Positions 1-9,704 of a stretch of 36,994 bases of DNA are shown in pieces (the first letter of the stretch is position 1; each line of letters starts with the position of its first letter). This stretch comes from Leptotrichia trevisanii DSM 22070 (GTDB taxonomy: Bacteria > Fusobacteriota > Fusobacteriia > Fusobacteriales > Leptotrichiaceae), in contig NZ_AXVL01000025.1 of assembly GCF_000482505.1 (NCBI RefSeq), positions 13,737 through 50,730 of the forward strand, read 5' to 3'. Under the pieces are notes generated by a model that worked only from the letters and a program-made list of their open reading frames with translations, was not told the DNA's origin and searched no databases. A program made the translations under genes and the position numbers.

Positions 1-3000
1 CTTGAACTTGAATCTGTTTGTTACAGCTCCTGCATACCATCCGCTTGAATTACCCATCTTGATTTTTTCATCCTCATGAACGTAAGCCACACCGTAGGCG
101 TTACTTGTGTAGTTAATGATTCCTGCAGTATCAGTGTTGTATTCATCTCTCATACCGAACACTTTAATCTTGTTGTTTTGTTTAGATGGATTTCTCCAGT
201 CGTGTTTTAAGTATCTGAACTCTTTGTCCAGCAAGTTTCCAGTTGCATTGATTCTTTGTTGAAGGTTTCCATATTGGTGTCCCATCATTTCGTCTGTTGC
301 CTGATAGAACAGGATTGCTTCATTATTACCAATTCCATTTAATTTTTGAAACAACTTACGTTCTCTTGTATCTAAAGCCTCTACTCCATATCTTTGTTCC
401 AGTCCATCTAGGAAGTTATAAGTATCTGCACTGTTTACTGGTGTACTTTCTCGCCCTGCCCAAGCTGTATACGGTATTTTAACCATATAAATACTTGTCA
501 TTGTTCCATCATTCGGATTTAATGTAGGTGTTGCAAGCCAATTCAGCCCTCCAGAATAGATATTCCAATTTGAAACACCACTTGTCTTGATTGCATTATT
601 ATACGGCCCTAAAATTCTAGGATCTTTAATTAAAATAGACTTGCTATTTGTCATTTCAGTTGCTTCAGTACCAATAATTAAATCAGCCTCTTGAGTTAAA
701 TTTCCTAATCCATTTATTGATTTTGTATAATCTTTTCCTGATGTATTTACATACATTCCAATACTTGATGCTGATACTTCAATAGGATTTTTTGCAAATG
801 TATTTATTACTACAGGTGTCTGTTTTACCCCGTTTATTGTTACTGTCGCAGTCTGTGCTCCTGCAGGTGCGTCAATATTAGCTCCTCCAATTCCTTTACC
901 TGTTGGTGGTGTGGTAAATTTCTGTACAGTATTAGAAGGATTGTTATTTCCATTTACAGTTATATTACCATAGTTTACAACTCTTCCTCCTTTCAAGTAC
1001 ACTCCAACTGAATTTGATCCGTTAATTGTTATTGTTCCTGTGTTGTTAAGTGTTGCTCCTGTTCCAAGGTATACACCAACCACATTTGAGTAACTTCCTG
1101 ATCCTGTTGAGATATTACCTGTATTTATAGCAGTTGCTCCGTTATCCGCATAAATACCTGTTGTATTATTTCCATTTAATACTATATTACTATTATTGGT
1201 TGCTGTACTTCCTGCTCCACTTGCATACATACCTATACTATAATCACCATTTACATTTATTGTTCCATTGTTTATAACATTTCCTGTATCACTGTTCTGG
1301 TATCCTGCAGCCATACCTATTCCAAATGCGTTTGTTGCCGCATTTGAACCTCCAATTGTGATTGTACCTGTATTTGTTGCTGTACCACCACCAACTGAAT
1401 AGATACCAACATTTCCGACACCGTTTCCAAAGTCCATGTTACCTGAGTTTGTTACGGTTCCTGCAGAATAAATACCGTAGTTTCCACTACCTGTTGCACT
1501 CAAGTTTGTAGAGTTATTTACTGTTCCTGCAGCATCACTTGAATAAACATAAATATTATTTGTTCCTAATTCTACATTTGCCACTGTTGAATTAACCGTA
1601 TTACCATTTCCAGCATTTGCTAACGCAACTGATGTATCTCCTAAATTAAATGCAGTACCGCTATTCGTTATAGTTTGTCCACTTCCCACTGTGTATACAC
1701 CTACTGCTTCAGATGCTCCTGTTGCAATTGTTCCTCCTGTAAGGTTTACATTTCCTCCTTGTGAGTATACACCTACACCTTTGTTTCCTACTGTAACTGT
1801 TCCTCCTGTTACATCAGCAGCGTAACCGAACATTCCTATACCATTCTGTCCTACCGTTATATTCCCTGAATTAGATGTAGTGTAGTTTGTAGCCGTGTTT
1901 TCACCATACAGTCCTACACTATTATCACCTAAAGAGATGTTTCCTGTATTTCCGAGAACTGCTCCTGCAGTAATTGTTGCAGCTGGTTTGAACAGTACAC
2001 CCACCGAAGCTGTTCCTGTGCTTGTTATGGTTCCCGCATTTGTTACACCTTGAGTTGTTGAACCTTCAGAGTACATAGCTGTTGACTTGTTGCCCATTGT
2101 AATTGTTCCTGTATTTGTAAGGATACTGTCCCCTATTCCGTAAAGTCCTGTTGATGTATCTCCCAATGTAATAGTTCCTGTTGCATTGTTATTAATAACT
2201 CCAAATTTTGCATACATACCTGTTGAATTTGCACCACTAAGGTTGATTGCACCATTGTTATTTAACGTAACAGCCGTTCTGTTAGCTGTCAAGTTTTCCT
2301 GTGCAATTGCAGTCTGTCCTGCCTGAGTTCCAGTTATAGTATTATTATTGTTATTGTCAATTGATGAATTTGAAATTTCTAACTGGTTGTATGCATCATT
2401 TGCATTATCAAGATTAATTGACTGATTCAATTTAAGCAAACTCTTATATAGCATAAATGTCTTATAGTCACTTCCTACTATATTTGCTCCTAAAGAACTT
2501 GCTAACCCGCTACCTGCTGTATCAGACAGATTCATTGATACGTCAGAAGCTATGAACAGTCTTGAACCACTTGCCATATTAAGTGTCAACTGTCCTATTG
2601 TACCACCAAATGTATTCGCTGACCAGCTTGCTATATCAGAAGATGTAAATGGAGAATATCCACTACCTTGATAATAGAATGCTGTACCTCTTGTATTGGC
2701 ATCAGTACCTCCTGCTATGTTTGCAGTCGTTGCACCTGTGAAATTAATTCTTCCTGTTCCACCATTGTTATCTGCGTAGAATGCCAATGATTTCTGTTGT
2801 GTGTCAATTGTAGTACCATTGAACTTAACTGTACCACCTTGTGCATATGTATTGAATGCACCTCCTGTAGCTTTTATAGTACCACCAGTAATATCAACAG
2901 TACCTCCACTTTGTCCCAATGCACCAATTGATGCACTTCCGTCAACAGCTATAGTTCCTCCACCTGTATGAGTTATAGTACCGTTATTCATTGCTGCAAG

Positions 3001-5082
3001 CCCAACTGCACCATCTGTTGCACTTGAAGCCGTTCCTGTCACATCCACCTTGCCACTATTTGTTATTGTTGAATTATTAGCTATTAATGCTTTAACAGAA
3101 GCCCCTGATGCAGAAATCTTTCCTGTACTTGTAGATGTACCTGCACCATTAGCAAAAATACCTGTTGATTTATCAGCTGTTATTGTAATATCTGCTGCGG
3201 TTGTTATTGGTTTAACTGTATATATTCCTATGTTATCAGCACCACCTGTGATATTGATTTCATGTTTAGTTCCAGAACCTAGAAGATTAACTGTTCCTTG
3301 TTTTACAAACACACCAGTATTGTTTTTTCCTTCTATATTGATAGCATATTCTTTTAATTTAAATGTATTTCCTGATGTACTTTCAAAAAATATACCTGTA
3401 TTTTTAGTTCCTGATAAATCAATATTCATCACAGAAGCTCTTGTATTTGCAGGTAAATCTGTAACTCTATTATCTCCTAAATCTCTATCAAATGCAACCC
3501 CACCTTCTAAATTCATCCATTGCTTAAACACAACTCCTGTAGAAAGTGTTCCAGAAATTTTTAAAGGTTTATTAAATAATATTTCAGCAGAATTATAATC
3601 ATAACTACCTGGATAATCACTGCCTCCATTTACAATAATTCCATATTGCTTACTTCCAGTCATATTAATTGTACCATCATTTATATAAGAAAAACCAGAG
3701 TTTACAGGATTTGTAGGCTGCATAATATATGCTAATATATCACCAGTCCCTCCTAAATTTATAGTACCTGCTCTATTATGAAAATATTGTTGTATTACAT
3801 TGGAATAATTCCCATGCGTTTCATCAAGTGCAATCCATCCAATATTGTTTGATCCATTTGTTGTTATCTTACCATCATTTACAAAACCTGTGTTTCCATT
3901 TGGATGTTGATGATATTGTGAAGTATACAATACCAAATAATTTCCATTTATATTTACATTTGTTCTGTTATTAAGAACCCAAGTTGATTCTCCTCTGTCA
4001 TTATGACCATCTGTATGAAATAACCATTTTTGATAACCTGAAGTCGACGAACCTGTATAATTTATTGTTACATCTCTAATATTTAATGTGTGTCCTCCTA
4101 CATTTTTAAAAGCAGCATACTGAGTTTGATTTGTAAAATTAAAATTTTGAATTCCATGTGGCACTTGATTATGACCGGCTCCTACTACTCCAGTCATATC
4201 AACTTCCGTTGCTTTTACATCATAACTGTTTCCATTTGCAGTTACATCAATTGTACCACCAGTCATATGTTGCTGAGCAATTGGTGCTACAGATCCTCCA
4301 GATTGAATCCATTCTTCATCTCCGTTTCCTGTTGCAGGTGCATTAATTGAAGGAGGATTTACTTCGGGTGCATCTGGTGGAGTAATATTAGGTGTAACCG
4401 GCCTAAAGTTAATCGCCTGTGGCAAGTTAGGCTGTGTAGCTGAAAGTGGAGTAACTGTTGGTGCTGTAAACACTCTCGGATTGATTCCTGCACTTACCTC
4501 GAATGCTACAATTGGTTCATTTACCGGCAACGTACTTGCTATACCATAACCTGATAATCCTTGTCTATTATTTGATGATGCCAGACGAGGATTTCTATTT
4601 CTGCCAAGCAGTGAATAATTTTTACTTTCAGGTGATACATATCTTTCATAGGCATTGGTACTTCTTTCAAATATACCCTCATATGGGTACTTTTCTTCCT
4701 TATCCCCTCTACCTTTATAAGTTCCGTTCCAATTATTATTAAAGTAATTTATACCATATTGCCAGCTGCTCCAAGGTGATTTTACAACATGATCACCTTG
4801 TTCCATTAATTGTGTCAGTTCCAATGTTGTATTTTTCATTAATTTACTGTTTTCTTTTCTTGCCCTTTTAAAATCAGTACGTATTTGATTTATTGATGTA
4901 TTTATCTGATTAACTTGATTCTTGATTCCTGAACCTTCATTATCTGCAAATATATTAGCTGATGCAAAAAGCATTCCTGTCATTAAAAACATAATCAATG
5001 CAGATTCTGTGTATTTAAAATCTTTTGTTCTTTTCGCAAATGCACGCAATTCTTGCGAAATTTTCTTTAAATTATTTGTCAT
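1..5082 (-). CDS. Giant type V autotransporter, N-terminal part (C-terminal barrel cut by window edge)
   Basis: The minus-strand frame is open from the ATG at 5082 to base 1 with no stop, giving 1,694 codons. The start has a good ribosome site (AAAGGAGAG, 9 nt upstream). Residues 1-45 match the N-terminal domain of fusobacterial autotransporters (MTNNLKKISQELRAF, then a TESALIMF membrane stretch ending in a FASANIFA-type cleavage site). A Gln/Asn-rich linker and a Pro-rich stretch near residue 230 follow. The passenger to about residue 1530 is built of short NTGTIT...VGVY-type repeats expected to form a beta helix. From about 1545 the sequence becomes barrel-like (DEMMGHQYGNLQQR, later GNSSGWYAGAV). 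The expected role is surface display, probably adhesion; the ligand is unknown. It is truncated only by the window edge and shows no sign of decay. Confidence 0.93.
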   Translation of the reverse strand, partial: MTNNLKKISQELRAFAKRTKDFKYTESALIMFLMTGMLFASANIFADNEGSGIKNQVNQINTSINQIRTDFKRARKENSKLMKNTTLELTQLMEQGDHVVKSPWSSWQYGINYFNNNWNGTYKGRGDKEEKYPYEGIFERSTNAYERYVSPESKNYSLLGRNRNPRLASSNNRQGLSGYGIASTLPVNEPIVAFEVSAGINPRVFTAPTVTPLSATQPNLPQAINFRPVTPNITPPDAPEVNPPSINAPATGNGDEEWIQSGGSVAPIAQQHMTGGTIDVTANGNSYDVKATEVDMTGVVGAGHNQVPHGIQNFNFTNQTQYAAFKNVGGHTLNIRDVTINYTGSSTSGYQKWLFHTDGHNDRGESTWVLNNRTNVNINGNYLVLYTSQYHQHPNGNTGFVNDGKITTNGSNNIGWIALDETHGNYSNVIQQYFHNRAGTINLGGTGDILAYIMQPTNPVNSGFSYINDGTINMTGSKQYGIIVNGGSDYPGSYDYNSAEILFNKPLKISGTLSTGVVFKQWMNLEGGVAFDRDLGDNRVTDLPANTRASVMNIDLSGTKNTGIFFESTSGNTFKLKEYAINIEGKNNTGVFVKQGTVNLLGSGTKHEINITGGADNIGIYTVKPITTAADITITADKSTGIFANGAGTSTSTGKISASGASVKALIANNSTITNSGKVDVTGTASSATDGAVGLAAMNNGTITHTGGGTIAVDGSASIGALGQSGGTVDITGGTIKATGGAFNTYAQGGTVKFNGTTIDTQQKSLAFYADNNGGTGRINFTGATTANIAGGTDANTRGTAFYYQGSGYSPFTSSDIASWSANTFGGTIGQLTLNMASGSRLFIASDVSMNLSDTAGSGLASSLGANIVGSDYKTFMLYKSLLKLNQSINLDNANDAYNQLEISNSSIDNNNNNTITGTQAGQTAIAQENLTANRTAVTLNNNGAINLSGANSTGMYAKFGVINNNATGTITLGDTSTGLYGIGDSILTNTGTITMGNKSTAMYSEGSTTQGVTNAGTITSTGTASVGVLFKPAATITAGAVLGNTGNISLGDNSVGLYGENTATNYTTSNSGNITVGQNGIGMFGYAADVTGGTVTVGNKGVGVYSQGGNVNLTGGTIATGASEAVGVYTVGSGQTITNSGTAFNLGDTSVALANAGNGNTVNSTVANVELGTNNIYVYSSDAAGTVNNSTNLSATGSGNYGIYSAGTVTNSGNMDFGNGVGNVGIYSVGGGTATNTGTITIGGSNAATNAFGIGMAAGYQNSDTGNVINNGTINVNGDYSIGMYASGAGSTATNNSNIVLNGNNTTGIYADNGATAINTGNISTGSGSYSNVVGVYLGTGATLNNTGTITINGSNSVGVYLKGGRVVNYGNITVNGNNNPSNTVQKFTTPPTGKGIGGANIDAPAGAQTATVTINGVKQTPVVINTFAKNPIEVSASSIGMYVNTSGKDYTKSINGLGNLTQEADLIIGTEATEMTNSKSILIKDPRILGPYNNAIKTSGVSNWNIYSGGLNWLATPTLNPNDGTMTSIYMVKIPYTAWAGRESTPVNSADTYNFLDGLEQRYGVEALDTRERKLFQKLNGIGNNEAILFYQATDEMMGHQYGNLQQRINATGNLLDKEFRYLKHDWRNPSKQNNKIKVFGMRDEYNTDTAGIINYTSNAYGVAYVHEDEKIKMGNSSGWYAGAVTNRFKFK

Positions 5083-5223
5083 TAACTCTTTCTCTCCTTT
5101 AAAAAATATATTTTATAACTTTTTATAAAAGTATACTCAAACTACTATTCATGATGATTGAAAAGTATCTAAGTCTAAATTTATAATTTTAAGTGAAGGA
5201 GATTGAAAAAAAGTATAAAAAAT

Positions 5224-5250
5224 GTGATTTATAGTGATTTCAAGTGATTT
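5224..5250. promoter_or_regulatory. Three GTGATTT repeats at exact 10-bp spacing upstream of the autotransporter
   Basis: GTGATTT occurs on the plus strand at 5224, 5234 and 5244 (AAATCAC in the sense of the gene). The exact 10-bp period places all three on one face of the helix, as expected for a protein binding as a row of dimers. They lie just downstream of the expected start point of the nearer promoter (5261-5290). A similar cluster is present in front of the FadA-like operon at 20782-20813. The binding protein is unknown. Confidence 0.5.
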
Positions 5251-5260
5251 TAGCTTTCAA

Positions 5261-5290
5261 AATATACTTTAATTTCAATTTCCTAGTCAA
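5261..5290 (-). promoter_or_regulatory. Candidate proximal promoter of the autotransporter
   Basis: On the minus strand TTGACT (5285-5290) and TATATT (5261-5266) are separated by 18 bp. Transcription would start near 5254, immediately before the AAATCAC repeats, giving a leader of about 170 nt. Matches are good but spacing is one longer than ideal. Confidence 0.45.
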
Positions 5291-5382
5291 CTTAACATTA
5301 TATTTTAATTTTAATTCCAAAAATCAGAAATATTTTATCAACCAAAAAAATAAAATATCTCTAAAAAATTTGTTACCTATAT

Positions 5383-5410
5383 ATTCTATCAAATTTTTTT
5401 AAATTGTCAA
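5383..5410 (-). promoter_or_regulatory. Candidate distal promoter of the autotransporter
   Basis: On the minus strand a perfect -35 TTGACA (5405-5410) is 16 bp from TAGAAT (5383-5388), which also has the extended TG element one base upstream. Transcription from here would give a leader of about 295 nt. Confidence 0.5.
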
Positions 5411-5552
5411 CTTTTTTTATTTATTGTTAATTATTTCTTTTTTATTATAAAATTAAAATATAATTTATGATATGTAATATAAATTACATATATATCAAAA
5501 TTTTAATTTTAAAAGTATATTTTTCTAAGTTTAAACAAACTATATTTTTATA

Positions 5553-5587
5553 TTATAAAAAAAATAGCCTATTTTTTATAAGCTATT
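5553..5587 (-). terminator. Terminator candidate downstream of the AAA/PD-(D/E)XK gene
   Basis: AATAGC at 5563-5568 and GCTATT at 5582-5587 form a short stem, and on the minus strand it is followed by a run of T. The stem is short and lies about 160 nt past the stop codon, so confidence is moderate. Confidence 0.45.
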
Positions 5588-5749
5588 CTAATTAAGTTAT
5601 AAATTATTTAAATTTTACTTTTTCGTAATAAAATATGGTTAAAATTAAATTTTCAAAATTCTTGATATTTCCATTTATAGTCTTTTTATTATCTCAATAT
5701 AAAAATAATTTAATTTTATTTAAATGATAATATCTTTTTCAAAGAAAAT

Positions 5750-7492
5750 TTATCCCTCCTCAACCACAACTTCCACGTCTTTCTTCCTAAATCCCATCCC
5801 AATTTTCACAATATTTTCATACCCCTCATGTTTCAGCCCATCAGCATAATTCCTGTCATTTATCTGCTTCAACGCACTTTTAGCTGTCCTCTTCAAGTTC
5901 TTGCTATCTTTCGCCTTAGAATGTTTAAATTCAAAAATAAATGCCTTATTTTTCTTATTTCTAGGTTTTAACATCAAATCTGGCAGTCCATCTCCACTTT
6001 CACTATTAGATTTAATATAATATTCCTCATACATCACAGCAACTATTCCCATAACAAACAGATGATACGAATTTTCTTCCTTCAAATCCCTAAAACTAAC
6101 CGAATTTTTTAATAAAATCCTAATTTCATTCCTAAATTTCTCATAATCGCCCTTCATTAAATATTCTCCAAGCAGCGAGAATTTATAATGGCCTCCATAA
6201 GTTCTGTACAAAAATCTAATTTTGAAAAAATCAAATATTTCTTCGTTCGGTATTTTCAAATCATAAACATTTTTGGATACTTTTTTATCAATAGTCAAAT
6301 ATCCGCTGTGAAGGAAAAATTGCCAAATGTTCCCTCGTGCAAAATCATTCACATAATATTGATAATTTGGAGAGTCTTCCCTAATCTCAAACCCATAACT
6401 ATTTCTATTCAAGTTCAAGGCATAATCTATATCCTGAAACGTAACATAGTCATAAATTTCTTTCCTTATACTTTCATGCCCTAGCAATCTTTCAAAATCA
6501 AAGATTATATTTTCATCTGAATTTTCAAGATAATTCATAATTTCATCATTACTGGAAGTATTTATCCAATGTTCCTTTAATTCTCTAAATCTTAAAAAAT
6601 TTACTACTGACCAAGGATTATATATATTCCTGTTTCCAAATAAATATCCATTATACCATTTCTTTACCTCATTTATCTCAAAATCAAGATTATAATACTT
6701 TAATGCCTCTTCAACTTCATTTTCCAAAATTCCAAAATACTCGTTATAATCCTGCTCTAGTACAGTATGTACTTCCAAATTATTCAGCCCAGAAAAAATT
6801 CCTTCCTTAGCAATTCTCAAAATTCCAGTCATAACTGTAATTTCAACATAATCATTACCTTTCACACTCTTTTCAAAAAACTTTTTAAAGAAATTAATAA
6901 TTTCATTATAATATCCATTTACATGTGCCTTTATTATCGGTTTATCATATTCATCAATCAACAAAATTACTTTTTTTCCATAATATTCGTATAAATATCT
7001 TGATAAATCTAATAATGCTCTCTCATAATCTATTTCTTTTCTTTTTAGCCAAATATTATCAAAATCTATTAAATCACCCTTACTTAATTTATCTCGTAAA
7101 AATGTAAATTCATTATAAAGATGTCGTATTTCTCCTTTTAAACCTCTGAACCCATCTTCCCAGTTTGTTTCCTCATAATCCTTAAAACTAATAAAAATAA
7201 CTGGATTCTGTCCCTGTCTATCAAAATATTTGCTTTTAGAAATATAAAGGTTTTCAAAAAGTTTCCTATTTTCATCTTTATTTTCGATATTAAAAAAATA
7301 CTTTAACATCGACATATTAAGTGATTTTCCAAATCTACGTGGACGTGTGAACAGCATTCTTGATGCCCCGCTTTTTAAAATCTCCTCAATCAATCCAGTC
7401 TTGTCAAAATAGTAATAATCCTTTTGAATCATCGTTTCAAAATTGTCAATTCCAATTGGCAAATTTCTCTTTTCTTTCCCATTTACAATCAT
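5750..7492 (-). CDS. AAA-ATPase-like / PD-(D/E)XK nuclease family protein (copy 1)
   Basis: The 580-residue protein has the architecture of the families known as AAA-ATPase_like (N-terminal) and PDDEXK_9/DUF1703 (C-terminal). Near residue 45 it carries FTRPRRFGKS, the P-loop-like motif of the family, and further on LLIDEYDKP, the Walker B/DEYD motif. The C-terminus has GDGLPDL and, 12 residues on, IFEFK, the PD-(D/E)XK catalytic pair. The reading frame could begin two codons earlier at 7498, but the GGGGG ribosome site is correctly spaced only for the ATG at 7492. It is monocistronic with its own consensus promoter and a terminator. A close paralogue lies at 34723-36492. The biological role of the family is not established; a DNA-directed nuclease role is inferred. 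Confidence 0.88.
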   Translation of the reverse strand: MIVNGKEKRNLPIGIDNFETMIQKDYYYFDKTGLIEEILKSGASRMLFTRPRRFGKSLNMSMLKYFFNIENKDENRKLFENLYISKSKYFDRQGQNPVIFISFKDYEETNWEDGFRGLKGEIRHLYNEFTFLRDKLSKGDLIDFDNIWLKRKEIDYERALLDLSRYLYEYYGKKVILLIDEYDKPIIKAHVNGYYNEIINFFKKFFEKSVKGNDYVEITVMTGILRIAKEGIFSGLNNLEVHTVLEQDYNEYFGILENEVEEALKYYNLDFEINEVKKWYNGYLFGNRNIYNPWSVVNFLRFRELKEHWINTSSNDEIMNYLENSDENIIFDFERLLGHESIRKEIYDYVTFQDIDYALNLNRNSYGFEIREDSPNYQYYVNDFARGNIWQFFLHSGYLTIDKKVSKNVYDLKIPNEEIFDFFKIRFLYRTYGGHYKFSLLGEYLMKGDYEKFRNEIRILLKNSVSFRDLKEENSYHLFVMGIVAVMYEEYYIKSNSESGDGLPDLMLKPRNKKNKAFIFEFKHSKAKDSKNLKRTAKSALKQINDRNYADGLKHEGYENIVKIGMGFRKKDVEVVVEEG

Positions 7493-7593
7493 TTTCATTC
7501 CCCCAATTCATTTCAAAATATTCTCAAGCCTCTATAAAACAAGATTAATCTAAAACTAGATTTTGAACTCAGTTTTAAAATTGCTTTACCATT

Positions 7594-7622
7594 ATTATAT
7601 TTATTTTATTAAAAATTGTCAA
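7594..7622 (-). promoter_or_regulatory. Perfect consensus promoter for AAA/PD-(D/E)XK copy 1
   Basis: On the minus strand TTGACA (7617-7622) and TATAAT (7594-7599) are separated by exactly 17 bp, a full match to the housekeeping sigma consensus. The predicted leader is about 95 nt. Confidence 0.75.
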
Positions 7623-7652
7623 ACAATATTTTTTTCTTTTTTATATAAATTC

Positions 7653-7708
7653 ATAAAAAAACATAACCCAGAACTTTTTAATTTTCACCATCCAGTTCTT
7701 AGATTATG
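7653..7708 (-). terminator. Terminator of the ABC importer operon
   Basis: On the minus strand CATAATCTAAGAACT pairs with AGTTCTGGGTTATG (7662-7675 with 7694-7708), two stem segments separated by a small internal loop, and a run of seven T follows. It begins about 20 nt after the stop of the ATPase gene. Confidence 0.65.
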
Positions 7709-7727
7709 CTTTTTAAACTATTTAATT

Positions 7728-8513
7728 TTAAAATATATCTTTATCAGATAATTTTGCATCTTTTGTTTTAAACATTTCAAGCAGTTTTTCCACCGTCAAT
7801 TTTTTCTTTTCCTCACCTTTTATATCAAAAATTACTTCTCCTGCATGAAGCATAATAAGTCTATTTCCATAAGTTATGGCATCTTGCATATTATGCGTTA
7901 TCATAAGACTTGTTATATTATTTTTTTCAATAATTTCCTTTGTCTTTTCCAAAATTATTTCTGAAGTTTGAGGGTCAAGCGCCGCTGTATGTTCGTCTAA
8001 TAATAATATGTCTGGACGGTTCAAAGTTGCCATTATTAGTGATAAACATTGTCTTTGTCCACCAGATAGAAGCCCTACTTGTGTAAACAGCTGATTTTCC
8101 AGCCCAAGTCCCAGACTTGCCAATTGCTTTTTATAAAATTCGATATTTTTTACATCTAATCCAAAAGTAAAGTTAAAATGCTTTCCTTTATTTTTAGCCA
8201 TTGACAAATTTTCTAGTACTGTCATTGATGGAGCTGTTCCCATTGTTGGATTTTGGTAAACTTGTGAAATCCATTTTGCTCTTTTGTGCTGTTCCACATT
8301 GGTTATATTATTCCCATTCAAAATAACATTCCCGCCATCTGGAATAATCTGTCCATTCAATACATTCAAAAGTGTAGACTTCCCAGCACCATTACTTCCA
8401 ATAATCGTTATAAAATCCCCATCATTTATCGTAAAATTCAAACCTTTAAATACTTGTTTTTCTGTTCCCAGTTCAGAGAAGAAAGTTTTGTATAAATTTT
8501 TTATTTCTATCAT
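7728..8513 (-). CDS. ABC transporter ATP-binding protein (TrpXYZ-like importer)
   Basis: This 261-residue ATPase has Walker A GSNGAGKS at residues 39-46, a signature LLSGGQRQ near 150 and Walker B ILLLDEHTAALDP. The DEHTAALD form instead of DEPTxxLD is usual in the subfamily that pairs with ABC_sub_bind lipoproteins. It should energise uptake through the permease encoded directly upstream; its ATG overlaps the permease stop (TAATG), so the two are translationally coupled. In Streptococcus pneumoniae related genes are named trpXYZ for aromatic amino acid uptake, but the substrate here cannot be told from sequence. Confidence 0.9.
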   Translation of the reverse strand: MIEIKNLYKTFFSELGTEKQVFKGLNFTINDGDFITIIGSNGAGKSTLLNVLNGQIIPDGGNVILNGNNITNVEQHKRAKWISQVYQNPTMGTAPSMTVLENLSMAKNKGKHFNFTFGLDVKNIEFYKKQLASLGLGLENQLFTQVGLLSGGQRQCLSLIMATLNRPDILLLDEHTAALDPQTSEIILEKTKEIIEKNNITSLMITHNMQDAITYGNRLIMLHAGEVIFDIKGEEKKKLTVEKLLEMFKTKDAKLSDKDIF

Positions 8514-9655
8514 TATGCTTCTCCCTTCTCGATTAACTTCACTTTTTTCTTACCTTTTTTAGTTTTCTGAATCAACTCATTCCATAAAATTACTGCAAGA
8601 ATTATCGCTGTTATAACTTTTACATCTGTTGGCTTAACTTCCAGTATCTTTATAATATTATCATTGAAATGAAGCCCTTCGTACATATTTCTTGTCCAGC
8701 TGTTTGACATCAATGCCAGATTTATTATGAAATAATACATTAAAGATCCGATTGTAACAATGGAAATTTCATTTATTACTTGAGATTTTTTCAATACTCC
8801 AAGCCCTAAAATAATTGCCGCAAGTCCAATGACGATTGTTCCTACTCCAGACTGCAAATCTGCAACTTTAATATTTTGTGCAAATAATGCCCCTGATAAT
8901 GCCACAACCCCATTTGCAAGCATTAATCCAAATATCTTTAGTCTTTTCTCATTTACTCCAAGACTTACCACAAGCTGCTCATTGTTTCCCAATGCTCTTA
9001 ATGCAAATCCAAATTTTGATGTCAAAATATAATCAACAACCATTTTTATAATAAATGCAATAAGTATTGTAAGCATAAGTTTTACATCTTTTGTATTCGC
9101 TACATAAATTATCAGTCCAATTACAAAAGCAGTATAAACAGCAAGACTTCTAATCATATATTTATTTTCTTTAATTTTATAGTCATAAAGTCCTTTTAAT
9201 ACAAGTAAAATTACAAATATAATTACAAAAGGGATAAAATTCTTTTCATAAGAAATTATTTCATAAATACTTCTCTCCGGCGAGATAAACACATTGGGCA
9301 TTCCGACAATTCTGGAATTTATACTATAAAGCCCTGTCATTACCAGGATTCCTGAAAGCAATCCGTTAATTTTTAAATAAACGTGCAAAGCTCCCGTCAC
9401 ATATCCCGCAATCATTCCACATATAACTGCTAAAATTAGTCCCATAATTGGACTTGTTATTCCAAAAAAACCATTTTTAGAAAGTGCAAATGCCGCAAAT
9501 ACAAATCCTCCAAGTGGAAACGTTCCATCCACCGACATATCAGGAAAATCCAGTATTTTATAAGTCAAATACACTCCCATAACCATTATTGAATATATAA
9601 ACCCCGTTTTAAAAGCCTCTGGAAGACTTTGTAAAAATACTAATAATTCATTCAT
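8513..9655 (-). CDS. ABC transporter permease (TrpXYZ-like importer)
   Basis: The 380-residue protein is strongly hydrophobic, with about nine or ten membrane segments and a basic C-terminal tail (KKGKKKVK). It has the features of the permease family found with ABC_sub_bind lipoproteins and related to branched-chain amino acid permeases, for example KILDFPDMSVDGTFPLGGF near the N-terminus. It is the only permease in the operon and is expected to act as a homodimer in the inner membrane. It lies 50 nt after the nearer lipoprotein gene and overlaps the ATPase gene by one base. Confidence 0.88.
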   Translation of the reverse strand: MNELLVFLQSLPEAFKTGFIYSIMVMGVYLTYKILDFPDMSVDGTFPLGGFVFAAFALSKNGFFGITSPIMGLILAVICGMIAGYVTGALHVYLKINGLLSGILVMTGLYSINSRIVGMPNVFISPERSIYEIISYEKNFIPFVIIFVILLVLKGLYDYKIKENKYMIRSLAVYTAFVIGLIIYVANTKDVKLMLTILIAFIIKMVVDYILTSKFGFALRALGNNEQLVVSLGVNEKRLKIFGLMLANGVVALSGALFAQNIKVADLQSGVGTIVIGLAAIILGLGVLKKSQVINEISIVTIGSLMYYFIINLALMSNSWTRNMYEGLHFNDNIIKILEVKPTDVKVITAIILAVILWNELIQKTKKGKKKVKLIEKGEA

Positions 9656-9704
9656 TTAACTTTTTTCTCTCTTTCTTTTCTGTTCTCTCCAATTAATTTA
9701 TTAT

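Larger units (their letters stand above)
5083..5749. other. AT-rich intergenic region, leader of the autotransporter
   Basis: There is no coding region in this 667-base gap. It holds, from right to left, the terminator of the AAA/PD-(D/E)XK gene, two promoter candidates for the autotransporter, three phased AAATCAC repeats and the ribosome binding site. The stretch 5588-5749 shows nothing beyond very AT-rich sequence. Confidence 0.6.

Noticed and set aside
3050-3598. Plus-strand open frame of 182 codons inside the autotransporter gene
   Set aside because: It is antisense to an unbroken autotransporter frame; the repetitive passenger lacks stops on the other strand, the product has no domain, and no ribosome site precedes it.
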